Numbered from the stretch's first letter, positions 42,587-51,213 are shown. The stretch is DNA of 64,000 bases from Halorarum salinum (GCF_013402875.1 NZ_CP058580.1:62001-126000), one strand, 5' to 3'. Notes: generated by a model from the sequence alone, not told the origin. Made by a program: numbers and translations.

Positions 42587-43507
42587 ATGAACGACGACAA
42601 CCGACACAGCGAGCACGGGCGAGAACAGGGGCGTAACCGATCCGAGCAATCGTACCGGGGACAGCAGGGTCAACAGCACGGCCAGCCGTCCCAGCAGTAC
42701 GGGGAGCAAGGCGGCCGACAGCGACAGGGCGGTTACCAGCAGGGAGGACGACGGCAGGCGGGTCACCAGCGACAGGGCGGTCACCGGCAGAGCGGTGGCC
42801 AGCAGGGTGGTCGCCAGCACGAACGGGGGTTCGGCCAGACGCCGGGCATGTCCCAGCAAGGCCAGCAGGGTCAGCAAGGCCAGCAGGGTCCGCAAGGCCA
42901 ACACGGTCAGCAAGGGATGCGAGGCCAGCAACACACCGGTCAACAGGGCCAGCACGGGCAGCGAGGGATGCAGGGGATGGGAGGACAGTCCGAGTTCGGA
43001 CGGCAGGGCCAGTCCGGTTTCGGCCAGCAAGGCAACGAACGGCGACAGGAGGGACACCAGCAGGGACAGCAACAGCACCAACAGGGACAACAGCACGGGC
43101 AGGAACAGCAGCAGCATGAGCAGGGAGGCCAGCACGGCCGTCGATCCCAGCAGCAGCACGCTGGCCAGCAAGGACGGCAGGGAATGCAGGGCCAACAGGC
43201 CCGGCAGGAGCACCAGCGTCAGCAACGGCGCGGTCGACAGTCCGAGTTCGGACGGCAGGGCCAGCCCAACGTCGGCCAGCAGGGCGGACGGGGAGGCCAG
43301 GGAAGCCACGGCAGTGCGGGTCAGCAGGGCGGCTACCAGCGACAGCAGCGTGGTGAGGGACGCCAGCCCGGTCAGGGCAACCGCCGCTACAACCAGCGCC
43401 GCCGCGGCGGCGGCCGGGACGTCGGGTCGACCCAGCAGGGCGGCCGACAGCACGAGCGGGGGAGCCAGCGTGGCGGGGACCGCGGGGACGAGCGCCGCCG
43501 CGACTAG
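42587..43507 (+). CDS. Glutamine/glycine/arginine-rich low-complexity protein
   Basis: A 306-residue protein built almost entirely of Q, G, R, H, S and few acidic residues. Short motifs such as 'GQQG', 'GGYQQGG', 'QQGMQGQQ' and 'SEFGRQGQ' recur throughout; a stretch of about 29 bases encoding 'QSEFGRQGQ' occurs twice (near 42986 and 43237). There is no signal peptide, membrane helix or globular domain. It should be intrinsically disordered and positively charged, the reverse of the acidic haloarchaeal norm. Nucleic-acid binding or condensate formation is plausible but inferred. The CBS protein at 44040-45035 has a similar N-terminal region. Confidence 0.8.
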   Translation: MNDDNRHSEHGREQGRNRSEQSYRGQQGQQHGQPSQQYGEQGGRQRQGGYQQGGRRQAGHQRQGGHRQSGGQQGGRQHERGFGQTPGMSQQGQQGQQGQQGPQGQHGQQGMRGQQHTGQQGQHGQRGMQGMGGQSEFGRQGQSGFGQQGNERRQEGHQQGQQQHQQGQQHGQEQQQHEQGGQHGRRSQQQHAGQQGRQGMQGQQARQEHQRQQRRGRQSEFGRQGQPNVGQQGGRGGQGSHGSAGQQGGYQRQQRGEGRQPGQGNRRYNQRRRGGGRDVGSTQQGGRQHERGSQRGGDRGDERRRD

Positions 43508-43694
43508 GCGAGCGGACGTTCGGCTCAGGTAAGCGACCCCGAGGAACGGCGACACCCCGCATTCGGCCCTTTTTCGGCGGACCCGGCTCGACCTCCGGCC
43601 AGCCGACGACCCCGCCGTCGTCGTGGAGTACGGTCGGCCTGTCGAGGCTGGCCGCTCGGCTAACAAAGTGGTTGGCGACGCGAGTGACGAGGGC

Positions 43695-43979
43695 ATGGAT
43701 TCGACCAGACAGAAAGAGGAAGGCATGAAGGCGGCCAGACAGACGGGGATGGATCCGGCGATCCTCGCCTCGGCCGGGTCGGTGGCCCTCTCGTGGTACT
43801 ACTTCTTCGCCAGGGGTGACCGGATGCGCGGCCTGTTCGTCGGCCTCTGGGCGCCGACCATCCTCGCGTTCGCGAGCTACTACAAACAGACGCGGATGCA
43901 CGACAGGATGCAGCGGGCGATGGGCAAGAGCGGCATCACGAACAAGGTCCAGCGGATGGTCGAGGGCGTCAACCAGTAG
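43695..43979 (+). CDS. Small two-helix membrane protein
   Basis: A 94-residue protein. A charged N-terminus is followed by 'PAILASAGSVALSWYYFFA' and 'GLFVGLWAPTILAFASYY', two probable membrane helices, and a basic tail 'KQTRMHDRMQRAMGKSG'. The ATG is preferred over an upstream GTG because it gives a standard N-terminus. It lies between two Q-rich protein genes on the plus strand. The function is unknown; the basic ends may face the cytoplasm. Confidence 0.75.
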   Translation: MDSTRQKEEGMKAARQTGMDPAILASAGSVALSWYYFFARGDRMRGLFVGLWAPTILAFASYYKQTRMHDRMQRAMGKSGITNKVQRMVEGVNQ

Positions 43980-44039
43980 ACCCGAACGGACCGGAAAAGA
44001 TCGGCCGACCGCCGCGACCGTCGGGGTCCCGTACCCCGA

Positions 44040-45035
44040 TCAGGACCGCGGCATCTGCGACTCGATCACTTCCGCGGCGTCGCCGAGTTCCGAGCAGAGC
44101 AGCACGACGACGTCGTCGAGCGTCACGATCCCCTCGAGGTCGCCCTCCTCGCCGACGACCGGGAGTCGGCGGATCCCGGCCTCCCGCATGGTGTCGACGG
44201 CGTCGAAGACGCTCGCGTCGGTCGTCGCCGTGACGAGGTCCTCAGGGACGAGGTCCTCCACCTGCTTCTCCGCGACGTCCGGCGTCCCGTGGAGCGCGAG
44301 CGCGACCGTCCGGTCGGTCACGATGCCGACCGGCCGGCCCTCCTCGACGACGACGACGCTCCCGACGTTCTCCTCGGCCATCCGTGCGACCACGTCCGAG
44401 ACCCGCTCGTCCGGGTCGGCGGTGACGACGTCGGTCCGGACGACGTCCTCGAGGGTGACCGGCTGCAACCCCATCCCGGAGCGGCCCCCCTGCCGTCCTC
44501 CCATCGACTGCGGCGGCTGCATCCGGGGTGAGGCCTGGGACTGCTGCTGGTACTGCTGGGATTGTTGCTCCGGCTGATGATACTGCTGTGGTTGCTGGGA
44601 CTGGTAGTACTGCTGTGGCTGCCGTTGCTGGGGCTGCTGGCTCCGTCCCTCCTGGCCGTAGCCCTGCTGGTCGTAGCCGTGCTGGGCGTGTCCCTGCTGG
44701 CCCTGCATGCCCTGCTGACTCCGTGGACCCTGCATGCCCTGCTGGCTCCGTGGACCCTGCTGGCCCTGCATCCCCCGATGACCCTGCTGGTCGTATCCGC
44801 CCTGGGACTGGTGGATCCCCTGCGGACCCGTGTGCTGCCGTCCCCCGGGTTGTGCCGACTGGGGGGAACGGCCCCGTTCCCCCTGCTGGGGTTGCTGGCC
44901 GAACTCCCGGCCTTCCTGCCCGTACTCGCCACGGGCGGACTCCTGCTGACGCTGTTCCGACAGGTGTCGGGGGGGCTGTTGCTGGTGTGACTCGCTCGAA
45001 CGGTCGTAGGGGTCGCCCTCCGGGTTTCCGTACAT
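44040..45035 (-). CDS. CBS-pair protein with glutamine-rich N-terminal domain
   Basis: A 331-residue protein of two contrasting halves. Residues 1 to about 185 are low complexity, rich in Q, G, Y, S and P with recurring 'QQGMQGQQG', 'YDQQGYGQ', 'PQQYYQSQQPQQY' segments. Residues about 190-331 are a normal acidic CBS pair: 'LEDVVRTDVVTADPDERVSDVVARMAEENVGSVVVVEEGRPVGIVTDR' and 'VEDLVPEDLVTATTDASVFDAVDTMREAGIRRLPVV'. The CBS pair probably binds an adenine nucleotide. The Q/Y-rich half resembles prion-like domains that drive assembly in eukaryotes; that role is inference. It converges on the small membrane protein gene. Confidence 0.85.
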   Translation of the reverse strand: MYGNPEGDPYDRSSESHQQQPPRHLSEQRQQESARGEYGQEGREFGQQPQQGERGRSPQSAQPGGRQHTGPQGIHQSQGGYDQQGHRGMQGQQGPRSQQGMQGPRSQQGMQGQQGHAQHGYDQQGYGQEGRSQQPQQRQPQQYYQSQQPQQYHQPEQQSQQYQQQSQASPRMQPPQSMGGRQGGRSGMGLQPVTLEDVVRTDVVTADPDERVSDVVARMAEENVGSVVVVEEGRPVGIVTDRTVALALHGTPDVAEKQVEDLVPEDLVTATTDASVFDAVDTMREAGIRRLPVVGEEGDLEGIVTLDDVVVLLCSELGDAAEVIESQMPRS

Positions 45036-45190
45036 GGTGGTACCTGCTAGCCGTTACCGTCCGCGCTAGCGTCGGAGTGGTACGCACGACGGCGTGATAA
45101 AGGCGGGGGCGACGGGGAACTCGGGGACGACGTCGGCGCCCGTTTCGATCGGAGCCGCCCGGTCGATTTCGGCCGATGCTTCATAATCCA

Positions 45191-45203
45191 CTTATAACAA
45201 AGG
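45191..45203 (+). promoter_or_regulatory. TATA box of the 45226 gene
   Basis: 'CTTATAACAAAGG' is centred about 30 bases before the ATG of the four-helix membrane protein and stands out from GC-rich surroundings. Confidence 0.5.
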
Positions 45204-45225
45204 CGACACCGGACCCGGTGGTGGT

Positions 45226-45585
45226 ATGGCACTCATCGATTCGCTGATCGTGTTCGTCGTCAGCCTCCTCATCGGGGCGCTGGGGATCTACGTCGGCGCG
45301 CGGGTCATCACCGGCACCGACGACTACACGTACGCGATCGTGACCGCGCTCATCGGGGCGATCGTCTGGGCAGTCGTCGGGTTCGTGTTCGGCTGGATAC
45401 CGTTCCTCGGTCCGCTGCTCGTGTTGATCGCGTATCTCGCGGTCATCAACTGGCGCTACCCCGGCGGGTGGCTCGACGCCGTCGGCATCACCCTCGTCGC
45501 GTGGGTGTCGGTGTTCGTCGTCCTCTACGTCCTGGCGCTGTTGAACGTCGCGACCTTCGAGGCGCTGGGCGTCCCCGGTACCTAG
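45226..45585 (+). CDS. Small four-helix membrane protein
   Basis: A 119-residue hydrophobic protein with four predicted helices: 'LIVFVVSLLIGALGIYVGARVI', 'YAIVTALIGAIVWAVVGFVFG', 'FLGPLLVLIAYLAVINW' and 'AVGITLVAWVSVFVVLYVLALL'. It resembles small membrane proteins widespread in haloarchaea with no known function. It has its own TATA box and appears monocistronic, convergent with the HalOD1 gene two bases away. Confidence 0.75.
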   Translation: MALIDSLIVFVVSLLIGALGIYVGARVITGTDDYTYAIVTALIGAIVWAVVGFVFGWIPFLGPLLVLIAYLAVINWRYPGGWLDAVGITLVAWVSVFVVLYVLALLNVATFEALGVPGT

Positions 45586-45586
45586 C

Positions 45587-45934
45587 CTAGCCGCAGGGGG
45601 AGGTCCGGGGCGGCGTGATGGCGATGTCGCCGCCGCTGTACACCGTGACCCGATACCCCTCGACGCTGAACGCGACGTGTCCCGGTGGCCTCGGGGTGCC
45701 GTCGTCCCTCGGAGCGAAGAGGCGGTCGAGCGCCTCGGGGTCGACGCTGTCGTGGAGGGAGAACTCGATTCCGGTGACGTCCGTCCCCATCGCGTCCGCC
45801 AGCGCGTGGACGACAGTCGTCGTGACGTCGGCCGCTCCTGCCGGGTCGTGGCGGACGTGGTACGTGTTCGGGGTTCGGGCCTGTCGTCCGTCCGCGGGAG
45901 GAGCGGAACTGTTCGGGGGGTGACTGTCGATCAC
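45587..45934 (-). CDS. HalOD1 output-domain protein
   Basis: A 115-residue soluble protein. 'TYHVRHDPAGAADVTTTVVHALADAMGTDVTGIEFSLHDSVDPEALDRLFAP' and 'HVAFSVEGYRVTVYSGGDIAI' match the HalOD1 domain, a haloarchaeal output module found alone or behind response-regulator receivers. Here it is alone. It presumably relays a regulatory signal, but its target is unknown. The first ~20 residues are disordered. Confidence 0.85.
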   Translation of the reverse strand: MIDSHPPNSSAPPADGRQARTPNTYHVRHDPAGAADVTTTVVHALADAMGTDVTGIEFSLHDSVDPEALDRLFAPRDDGTPRPPGHVAFSVEGYRVTVYSGGDIAITPPRTSPCG

Positions 45935-46049
45935 GGTCCGTCTCGACCGAGGAGGAGGGGTTCGCGTACTTCCGTCTTTCGGGCGGCGGGAACGCCGCGG
46001 GGGCGTTCCGTCGGGCGACGCGTCGGGGCGGCGAACCGGATCCGCCGAA

Positions 46050-46910
46050 TCAGGGCTCGGGGCGGCGGCGCTCCCGGGACGTGACGCGGCCGATCCGCTG
46101 CCGGTACCGCCACACTCCTCCCGGACCGTAGGTCACGCCGGGTAACCGGCGGAACGCGTCGCGGACGAGGCCGTCCCACCACGCCTCGGGCGTCGGATGG
46201 CCCGCCGGGTGGGCGGGGTACGTCGCCGCCGCGATGTCGGGTTCGGAGGCCGCGCCGCGGCGGCGGAGCACGCCGAACGCGGCGCGGACGGCCTCGCGCT
46301 CGGCGGGAGCGAGCGGGAGCGACTCCAGCGCGTGTTTGACGCTCCCGTACGGCTGCCGGCCCGGGCGGGCCAGCCGTCGGGTGCCGTCCGCGCCCGGCGT
46401 CGCGGCCTCCGGGGCGCCGACGTAGCGCCACGACGCCGTCGGCTCCGACGGCGGCCGGACGTCGGGGAGCGCCGAGAGCGGCTCCCGGACGCACCCGGTC
46501 CACCACTCGTCGCCGGACGCGTACCCGGCGGGGTCCTCGCCGTAGATGGCGTCGACGAGTTCGTCCGGGGTCGCACGCCCCCAGTAGCGGAGGAACGCGT
46601 ACACGCCGCGGACGGCCTCCGCCTCGTCCGGCCCGAGGTCGAACGCCGCGAGCGTGCGCTCGACCGCCGGCGTGGTGTCGATCCGGTTGTCGGTCGCGCC
46701 CGAGGACGTGGCGAGGACGCGCCGCCCGCTGTCGGTCCGCCGGTACCGCCCCTCGCCGAGGTCGGCGACCAGCCCGTTGTCCGCGAGTTCGCGGAGCCGG
46801 TCGTCGAGCTCGTCCGGCGGAACGTCGAGTTCGTCGGCGAGCGCGTCGACGGGGCGCGGTTCGGCGCCGAGCGCCGCCAGGACCGTCCGGTCGTCGGCGT
46901 CGAGCTTCAT
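46050..46910 (-). CDS. Winged-helix protein with duplicated C-terminal domain
   Basis: A 286-residue protein. The first ~70 residues are a winged helix ('DRTVLAALGAEPRPVDALADELDVPPDELDDRLRELADNGLVADLGEGRYR'). Two related ~85-residue units follow: one with 'FDLGPDEAEAVRGVYAFLRYWGRATPDELVDAIYGEDPAGY...EWWTGCV' and the other with 'LPLAPAEREAVRAAFGVLRRRGAASEPDIAAATYPAHPAGH...AWWDGLV', each ending in 'WRY'. The duplication is visible but diverged. It is probably a DNA-binding regulator; the repeated unit is not one I recognise. No operon partner is evident. Confidence 0.78.
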   Translation of the reverse strand: MKLDADDRTVLAALGAEPRPVDALADELDVPPDELDDRLRELADNGLVADLGEGRYRRTDSGRRVLATSSGATDNRIDTTPAVERTLAAFDLGPDEAEAVRGVYAFLRYWGRATPDELVDAIYGEDPAGYASGDEWWTGCVREPLSALPDVRPPSEPTASWRYVGAPEAATPGADGTRRLARPGRQPYGSVKHALESLPLAPAEREAVRAAFGVLRRRGAASEPDIAAATYPAHPAGHPTPEAWWDGLVRDAFRRLPGVTYGPGGVWRYRQRIGRVTSRERRRPEP

Positions 46911-47047
46911 CGGTGTGCGGACGGACGGGCGCGGACGCCTTGAAGGTGAAGCCGTCGCCGGGCGCCCGCGGACCGGGAACGCCGGGGGTCGGACGGCCCG
47001 TCTCCCCCGGTTGCCGGCCGACCGCCGCCCCGTTCACGACCCGTCGT

Positions 47048-47806
47048 TCAGTCGTCGTCGGAGGCGTCACCGCCATCGGGGCGGGCCGCGCCGCTGGGGC
47101 TGGGCGTCCCCGAGGAGGCCCGCTGCATCCAGCGGTCGATGTTCTCCTGGACGTAGGTGTGTCCGCCCCAGCCGAACGCGAGGCCGGCCCCGAGCGCGAT
47201 GGCGGCCGCGAGCCCCCACGCGGCCGCGTTGGCGAACGTGTAGAGGATGCTGACGTCGATCCCCATCGTGTCCAGACCGATGACGATGGCGACGAAGTAC
47301 AGGAACATCCGGGTTCCCGACGCGAACCACGACGTGTACGCCGTCTGGGTCGCCGCACGGGTCCGCGTGATCATGTCCCCGACGAAGTCGGCGACGACGA
47401 ACCCGATGAGGATGACCAGCAGGCCGGCGATGAACGCCGGGAGGTACGAGACGGCCGTCCCGATCCACTGTGAGAGCAGCGGGATCGCCAGCACGTTCGC
47501 GGCCGCCAGCACCGCGAGTGCGACGACGAACCACTTCGTCACCGCTCCGAACGTCCGGGACACGGCCGACTCCGTCCCGCCCATCATCCGTCCGAGCGGC
47601 GTGTTGAGGACCATCCGATCGAACTCGACGCCGTCGGCGACGCGTCTCACGACCTTCCCCGCGGCGACGCCGAGTAGCCACCCCACGGCGAGGATGACAA
47701 GCGCGCCGACCAGTCGCGGCAGGAAGGTGACGATCTGGGCCACCGTCTCTCGAAGGTACTCGGGGATCTGTACTTGTAGCGTCGCTGGCGCTGAATTTAG
47801 CAGCAT
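47048..47806 (-). CDS. CmpX/MscS-related membrane protein
   Basis: A 252-residue protein with about five helices, including 'LPRLVGALVILAVGWLLGVAAGKVVRRVAD' at the start, 'LPAFIAGLLVILIGFVVADFVGDMI' and 'AAAWGLAAAIALGAGLAFGWGGHTYVQENI'. These repeated 'TM-helix' segments with trailing amphipathic helices are those of CmpX-type, mechanosensitive-channel-related proteins. It may respond to membrane tension, useful under osmotic change. The acidic C-terminal tail is soluble. An AT-rich 'ACTTAAAAATGG' lies on the minus strand just upstream. Confidence 0.85.
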   Translation of the reverse strand: MLLNSAPATLQVQIPEYLRETVAQIVTFLPRLVGALVILAVGWLLGVAAGKVVRRVADGVEFDRMVLNTPLGRMMGGTESAVSRTFGAVTKWFVVALAVLAAANVLAIPLLSQWIGTAVSYLPAFIAGLLVILIGFVVADFVGDMITRTRAATQTAYTSWFASGTRMFLYFVAIVIGLDTMGIDVSILYTFANAAAWGLAAAIALGAGLAFGWGGHTYVQENIDRWMQRASSGTPSPSGAARPDGGDASDDD

Positions 47807-48020
47807 CTGTATGCCTCATCCATTTTTAAGTTACAGATGACAGTAAGGTGTGACCTTGCAAGCTCCGGTGGTTCAAACGGCGAAACGCGACCTCGTTACG
47901 GGTTTTACTCGTCACCACAGGGGTTTTCGTCGTCGCTGCGACAGTGACCGACCCCGCCGGATCGCGCGACGGGTCCCGGTTGTTAGGGACGTCGTGGGAC
48001 GGCCCTGGCGCCGGCCGGAC

Positions 48021-48446
48021 TCAGCGCTCCGGCCCGGCTTCGTCCTCCCGCTCGGGGGCGTCTTCCCCCGGACCCGTCGCCCGCCCCTCGTCCCACGTCG
48101 GGTTCTCCCCGCCGGGGTCGTCGTCGCGCCCCTCGAGTCGGCCCTCCTCGAACTCCGAGACCAGCGCCTCGTACGCCTCGTCCGGGTCCTCGAAGCTCCG
48201 GTCGAGCCGGCCGAACGCGCTGCCGAGCGACTCGGTCTCGTTCGGGAGGTCGGTCGGGTCGTCGGCGTAGTAGGCCGCCAGGTCCTCGCTGTTGACGGGG
48301 TACTGGTGGGTCCCGAGGTCCGCCCGCACCGCCTCGAGCGTGTCCTCGACGGACTCGGCGCGCTGGCTCTGGCGCCGCTCGGCCGCGTCCTGGACGCCGT
48401 CACGCTTCTCCCGGGCCTCGCGCTCGTCGACGTCGTCGGGTGCCAT
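48021..48446 (-). CDS. DUF5789-like acidic haloarchaeal protein
   Basis: A 141-residue acidic protein. The core 'SVEDTLEAVRADLGTHQYPVNSEDLAAYYADDPTDLPNETESLGSAFGRL' is related to the DUF5789 region, with a charged, probably disordered C-terminal third ('ERDDDPGGENPTWDEG'-type). The ATG follows an intergenic AT-poor stretch. The function is unknown. It is divergent from the rubredoxin-like gene. Confidence 0.7.
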   Translation of the reverse strand: MAPDDVDEREAREKRDGVQDAAERRQSQRAESVEDTLEAVRADLGTHQYPVNSEDLAAYYADDPTDLPNETESLGSAFGRLDRSFEDPDEAYEALVSEFEEGRLEGRDDDPGGENPTWDEGRATGPGEDAPEREDEAGPER

Positions 48447-48644
48447 GGCTCGTCGTTCGGCGCCGCGACGCAAAGTATCCACGGCCGAGGCCCCCTGGCA
48501 TCCGCGACCGGGCGTCCGCGTGTTCGCGCCGACCCGCCCGAAGTCGCCCCGCGTGCAGTTCTCGTGAGCGGTACCGAGGACGAGCACGGCGCCGGAGGGG
48601 GGGCCACGGATAGACCTTTGGGGGCAGCGGCCGAACCTCGTCGC

Positions 48645-48980
48645 ATGAGTGGACGCGGCGAGACCCCTGAGGAGGAGCACGAGGACGTCGAACCGGAGGG
48701 CCACGAACTCGCGTTCGGCCAGACGCTGTACACCGAGGACGGCGAGCCGGTCGGGACGATACGCGGGATCGAGGAGGGCGGGCTGTTCCTCAGCACGCGT
48801 GACGGCGTGGAGTCGCTCAGCATCGAACACGCCCGGTCCGGGCAGGCGTTCGGCGAGGCGGAACTGATGTGGCGCTGCATGAACTGCGGCGAGATGGGCG
48901 AGATCGACGACGGACTCCCCGACGGCTGTCCCAACTGCGGCATCGAGCGCGAGTCGCTCATGTACTGGACCGAGGACTGA
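48645..48980 (+). CDS. Rubredoxin-like zinc-ribbon protein (DUF7130 type)
   Basis: A 111-residue soluble protein. After an acidic start, 'GQTLYTEDGEPVGTIRGIEEGGLFLSTR' forms a small beta domain; the C-terminal 'WRCMNCGEMGEID...DGCPNCGIERESLMYWTED' has two C-x2-C pairs typical of rubredoxin-like metal sites. It probably binds zinc or iron and may be a redox or structural module. It lies upstream of nuoCD on the same strand, about 120 bases apart. Confidence 0.85.
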   Translation: MSGRGETPEEEHEDVEPEGHELAFGQTLYTEDGEPVGTIRGIEEGGLFLSTRDGVESLSIEHARSGQAFGEAELMWRCMNCGEMGEIDDGLPDGCPNCGIERESLMYWTED

Positions 48981-49039
48981 GCCCGCCCCTTGCACGCGAC
49001 GGCCGCGCCCTTTCACGGCCCGGTGTGTCACCTCCTCCC

Positions 49040-49102
49040 ATGAGACGTTCGACCGACGACCACGACCCGCGCCGTCGGACCGCCGGCGGGGGGGAACGAT
49101 GA
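49040..49102 (+). CDS. Possible 20-residue leader peptide before nuoCD (tentative)
   Basis: An ATG-started frame of 20 codons rich in R, D and G whose TGA overlaps the nuoCD ATG as ATGA. A 'CTCCTCCC' stretch, not a Shine-Dalgarno, precedes it. Coupled overlap is the only support, so it may be chance. Confidence 0.2.
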   Translation: MRRSTDDHDPRRRTAGGGER

Positions 49103-50823
49103 GCACCGACGACCCCGAGCGGGCGGGGGCGGACGTCGCGGAGTCGGCCGAGAGCGCCGAGCGGGGCGGGGCGACGGCCGGCGGCGTCGACTACGACGAA
49201 CTGGCGGGCCTGCTCGGCGACCTCGCCGTCGGCCGCGAGGAGCACGTGAACGCCGAGGCGTTCGTCGTCCGGCCCGACGAGGTGCAGGACGCGCTCTCCA
49301 GACTGAAGGAGGAGGCCGGCTTCGACCACCTCTCGTGTCTCACCGCCCAGGAGTACGAGGACCGCTACGAGTCGATCTACCACCTGACGTCGTTCGACGA
49401 CCGCACCCGCGAGGTGGGCGTCGTCGTGCCGGCCGCGAAGGACGACCCCGTGAGCGAGACGGCGGTTCCGGTGTACGAGACGGCGAACTGGCACGAGCGG
49501 GAGGCGTACGACCTCGTCGGCATCGAGTACGACGACCACCCCGACCTCTACCGCATCCTCCTGCCCGAGACGTGGCAGGGCCACCCGCTCTCGCTCGACT
49601 ACGACCAGGACCGCCCGCAGGTCGTCGCCCTCCGGGAACACGCCAACCCGCTGGCGGACGCGACGCGCGAGGAGGGAACGGGACAGGAGACGGGCGGGAC
49701 CGACACGATGTACATCAACATCGGGCCCCACCACCCGGCGACCCACGGCGTGCTCCACCTCAAGACGACGCTCGACGGCGAGCAGGTCGCCGACGTCGAA
49801 CCGGACGTCGGCTACCTCCACCGCTGCGAGGAGCAGATGGCCCAGCAGGGGACGTACCGTCACCAGATAATCCCCTACTCGAACCGGTGGGACTACACGG
49901 CGAACCTCCCGAACGAGTGGGCGGTCGCGCGGGCCATCGAGGACCTGGTCGACATTGAGGTGCCCGAGTACGCCGAGGTGCTCCGGACGATGTCGGTCGA
50001 ACTCGGCCGGATGCTCGGCCACTTCCTCGCGGTCGGCACGTTCGCGCTGGACGTGTACGGCGACTTCACGGCCATCTTCATGTACGCCATCCGCGACCGC
50101 GAACTGGTCCAGAACATCCTCGAGGACCTCACGGGCCAGCGGATGATGTTCTACTACTTCCGCGTCGGCGGGGTCGCGTGGGACGTCCCCGAACCCCGCG
50201 AGGAGTTCTTCGAGAAGACCCGCGACTTCCTCGAGGGGCTCCCCGAGGCGATAGAGGAGTACTACGACCTGACGACGAACAACGAGATCCTCCAGATGCG
50301 GACCGTCGACACGGGCTACCTGTCGCCCGAGAAGGCGAAGGCGTACGGCTGTACCGGCCCGGTCGGCCGGGCCTCGGGCGTCGACTACGACCTGCGGCGG
50401 GACGACCCGTACGGCCACTACCCGAACCTCGACTGGAACGTCGTCACCGAGGATGGCGGCGACAACTACGCGCGCCTGCTCGTCCGCCTCCGCGAGGTCG
50501 AGGAGTCCGCCCGCATCGTCGAGCAGTGTCTCGACCTGCTGGAGGACTGGCCCGAGGAGGACCGGACGCTCCAGGCGAACGTCCCCCGGACGCTGAAGCC
50601 GCCGGACGGCGCCGAGATCTACCGGGCGGTCGAGTCCGCGAAGGGCGAACTCGGCGTCTACATCCGGTCGGACGGCACCGACAGCCCCCGGCGGTTCAAA
50701 ATCCGGAGCCCGTGTTTCCACAACCTCTCGGCGCTGCCCGAGATGTCCGAGGGCGAGTACGTGCCCGACCTCGTCGCCGCCCTCGGCAGCCTCGACATCG
50801 TGCTCGGGAGCGTCGACAGGTGA
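49099..50823 (+). CDS. nuoCD: NuoCD-type NADH dehydrogenase subunit (orphan copy)
   Basis: A 574-residue fusion. Residues about 30-185 are the NuoC part, with 'FDHLSCLTAQEY' and 'ANWHEREAYDLVGIEYDDHPDLYRILLPETWQGHPL'. Residues about 204-574 are NuoD: 'INIGPHHPATHGVLHLKTTLDGE', 'GYLHRCEEQMAQ', 'NEWAVARAIEDL', 'ELGRMLGHFLAVG', 'GGVAWDVPEPREEF', 'TGPVGRASGVDYDLRRDDPYGHY' and 'KIRSPCFHNLSAL'. These are complex I subunits at the quinone-binding arm. No other nuo genes are in the window, so it is either a moved gene or a second copy beside the main operon. Nickel-binding cysteines of hydrogenases are absent. Confidence 0.92.
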   Translation: MSTDDPERAGADVAESAESAERGGATAGGVDYDELAGLLGDLAVGREEHVNAEAFVVRPDEVQDALSRLKEEAGFDHLSCLTAQEYEDRYESIYHLTSFDDRTREVGVVVPAAKDDPVSETAVPVYETANWHEREAYDLVGIEYDDHPDLYRILLPETWQGHPLSLDYDQDRPQVVALREHANPLADATREEGTGQETGGTDTMYINIGPHHPATHGVLHLKTTLDGEQVADVEPDVGYLHRCEEQMAQQGTYRHQIIPYSNRWDYTANLPNEWAVARAIEDLVDIEVPEYAEVLRTMSVELGRMLGHFLAVGTFALDVYGDFTAIFMYAIRDRELVQNILEDLTGQRMMFYYFRVGGVAWDVPEPREEFFEKTRDFLEGLPEAIEEYYDLTTNNEILQMRTVDTGYLSPEKAKAYGCTGPVGRASGVDYDLRRDDPYGHYPNLDWNVVTEDGGDNYARLLVRLREVEESARIVEQCLDLLEDWPEEDRTLQANVPRTLKPPDGAEIYRAVESAKGELGVYIRSDGTDSPRRFKIRSPCFHNLSALPEMSEGEYVPDLVAALGSLDIVLGSVDR

Positions 50824-51213
50824 GCGGCGCGGCCGCCCGCGGCCACAGGCCGACGTTACTTCGTCCGTTCGAACCCTCGCTCCGGCGGTTCCCGCCGGGG
50901 GCGGCGGAAACGCCGCCCTACTCCGTCCCCCGCGTGCCGGCGGTTCGGAGTAGCCCAGGATTTGTTCGTCGAGGACGCGTACACGGGGTGTATACCTAAC
51001 CGGGCCGGCGGACAAGCGGGGGAGCGTGCCATCGCTCCTGCCGACCCGAGAACGGCGCACACCGCACGCGCATCGCCGGCGACCCGCGGGCGCCTCCGGT
51101 CGCCGAGGACGCATCCCGTGGCGACTGTCGCCCCGACGCGACGCCGGCGGGCGCGACAGCGTCGGTCCGACGACCCGCCACGCGGGGACGTCCGACTGGG
51201 ACGGTCGAGGGTG
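50824..51213. other. Intergenic stretch without a supported gene
   Basis: About 390 GC-rich bases. The glycosylase frame remains open into it, but the upstream residues are arginine/proline-rich with no homology-like pattern. A slightly AT-rich 'GGTGTATACCTAACC' at 50987-51001 may be a promoter. Confidence 0.45.

Noticed and set aside
49700-50823. [NiFe]-hydrogenase large subunit
   Set aside because: The terminal cysteine motifs for nickel are absent and the NuoC domain is fused in front, as in complex I.
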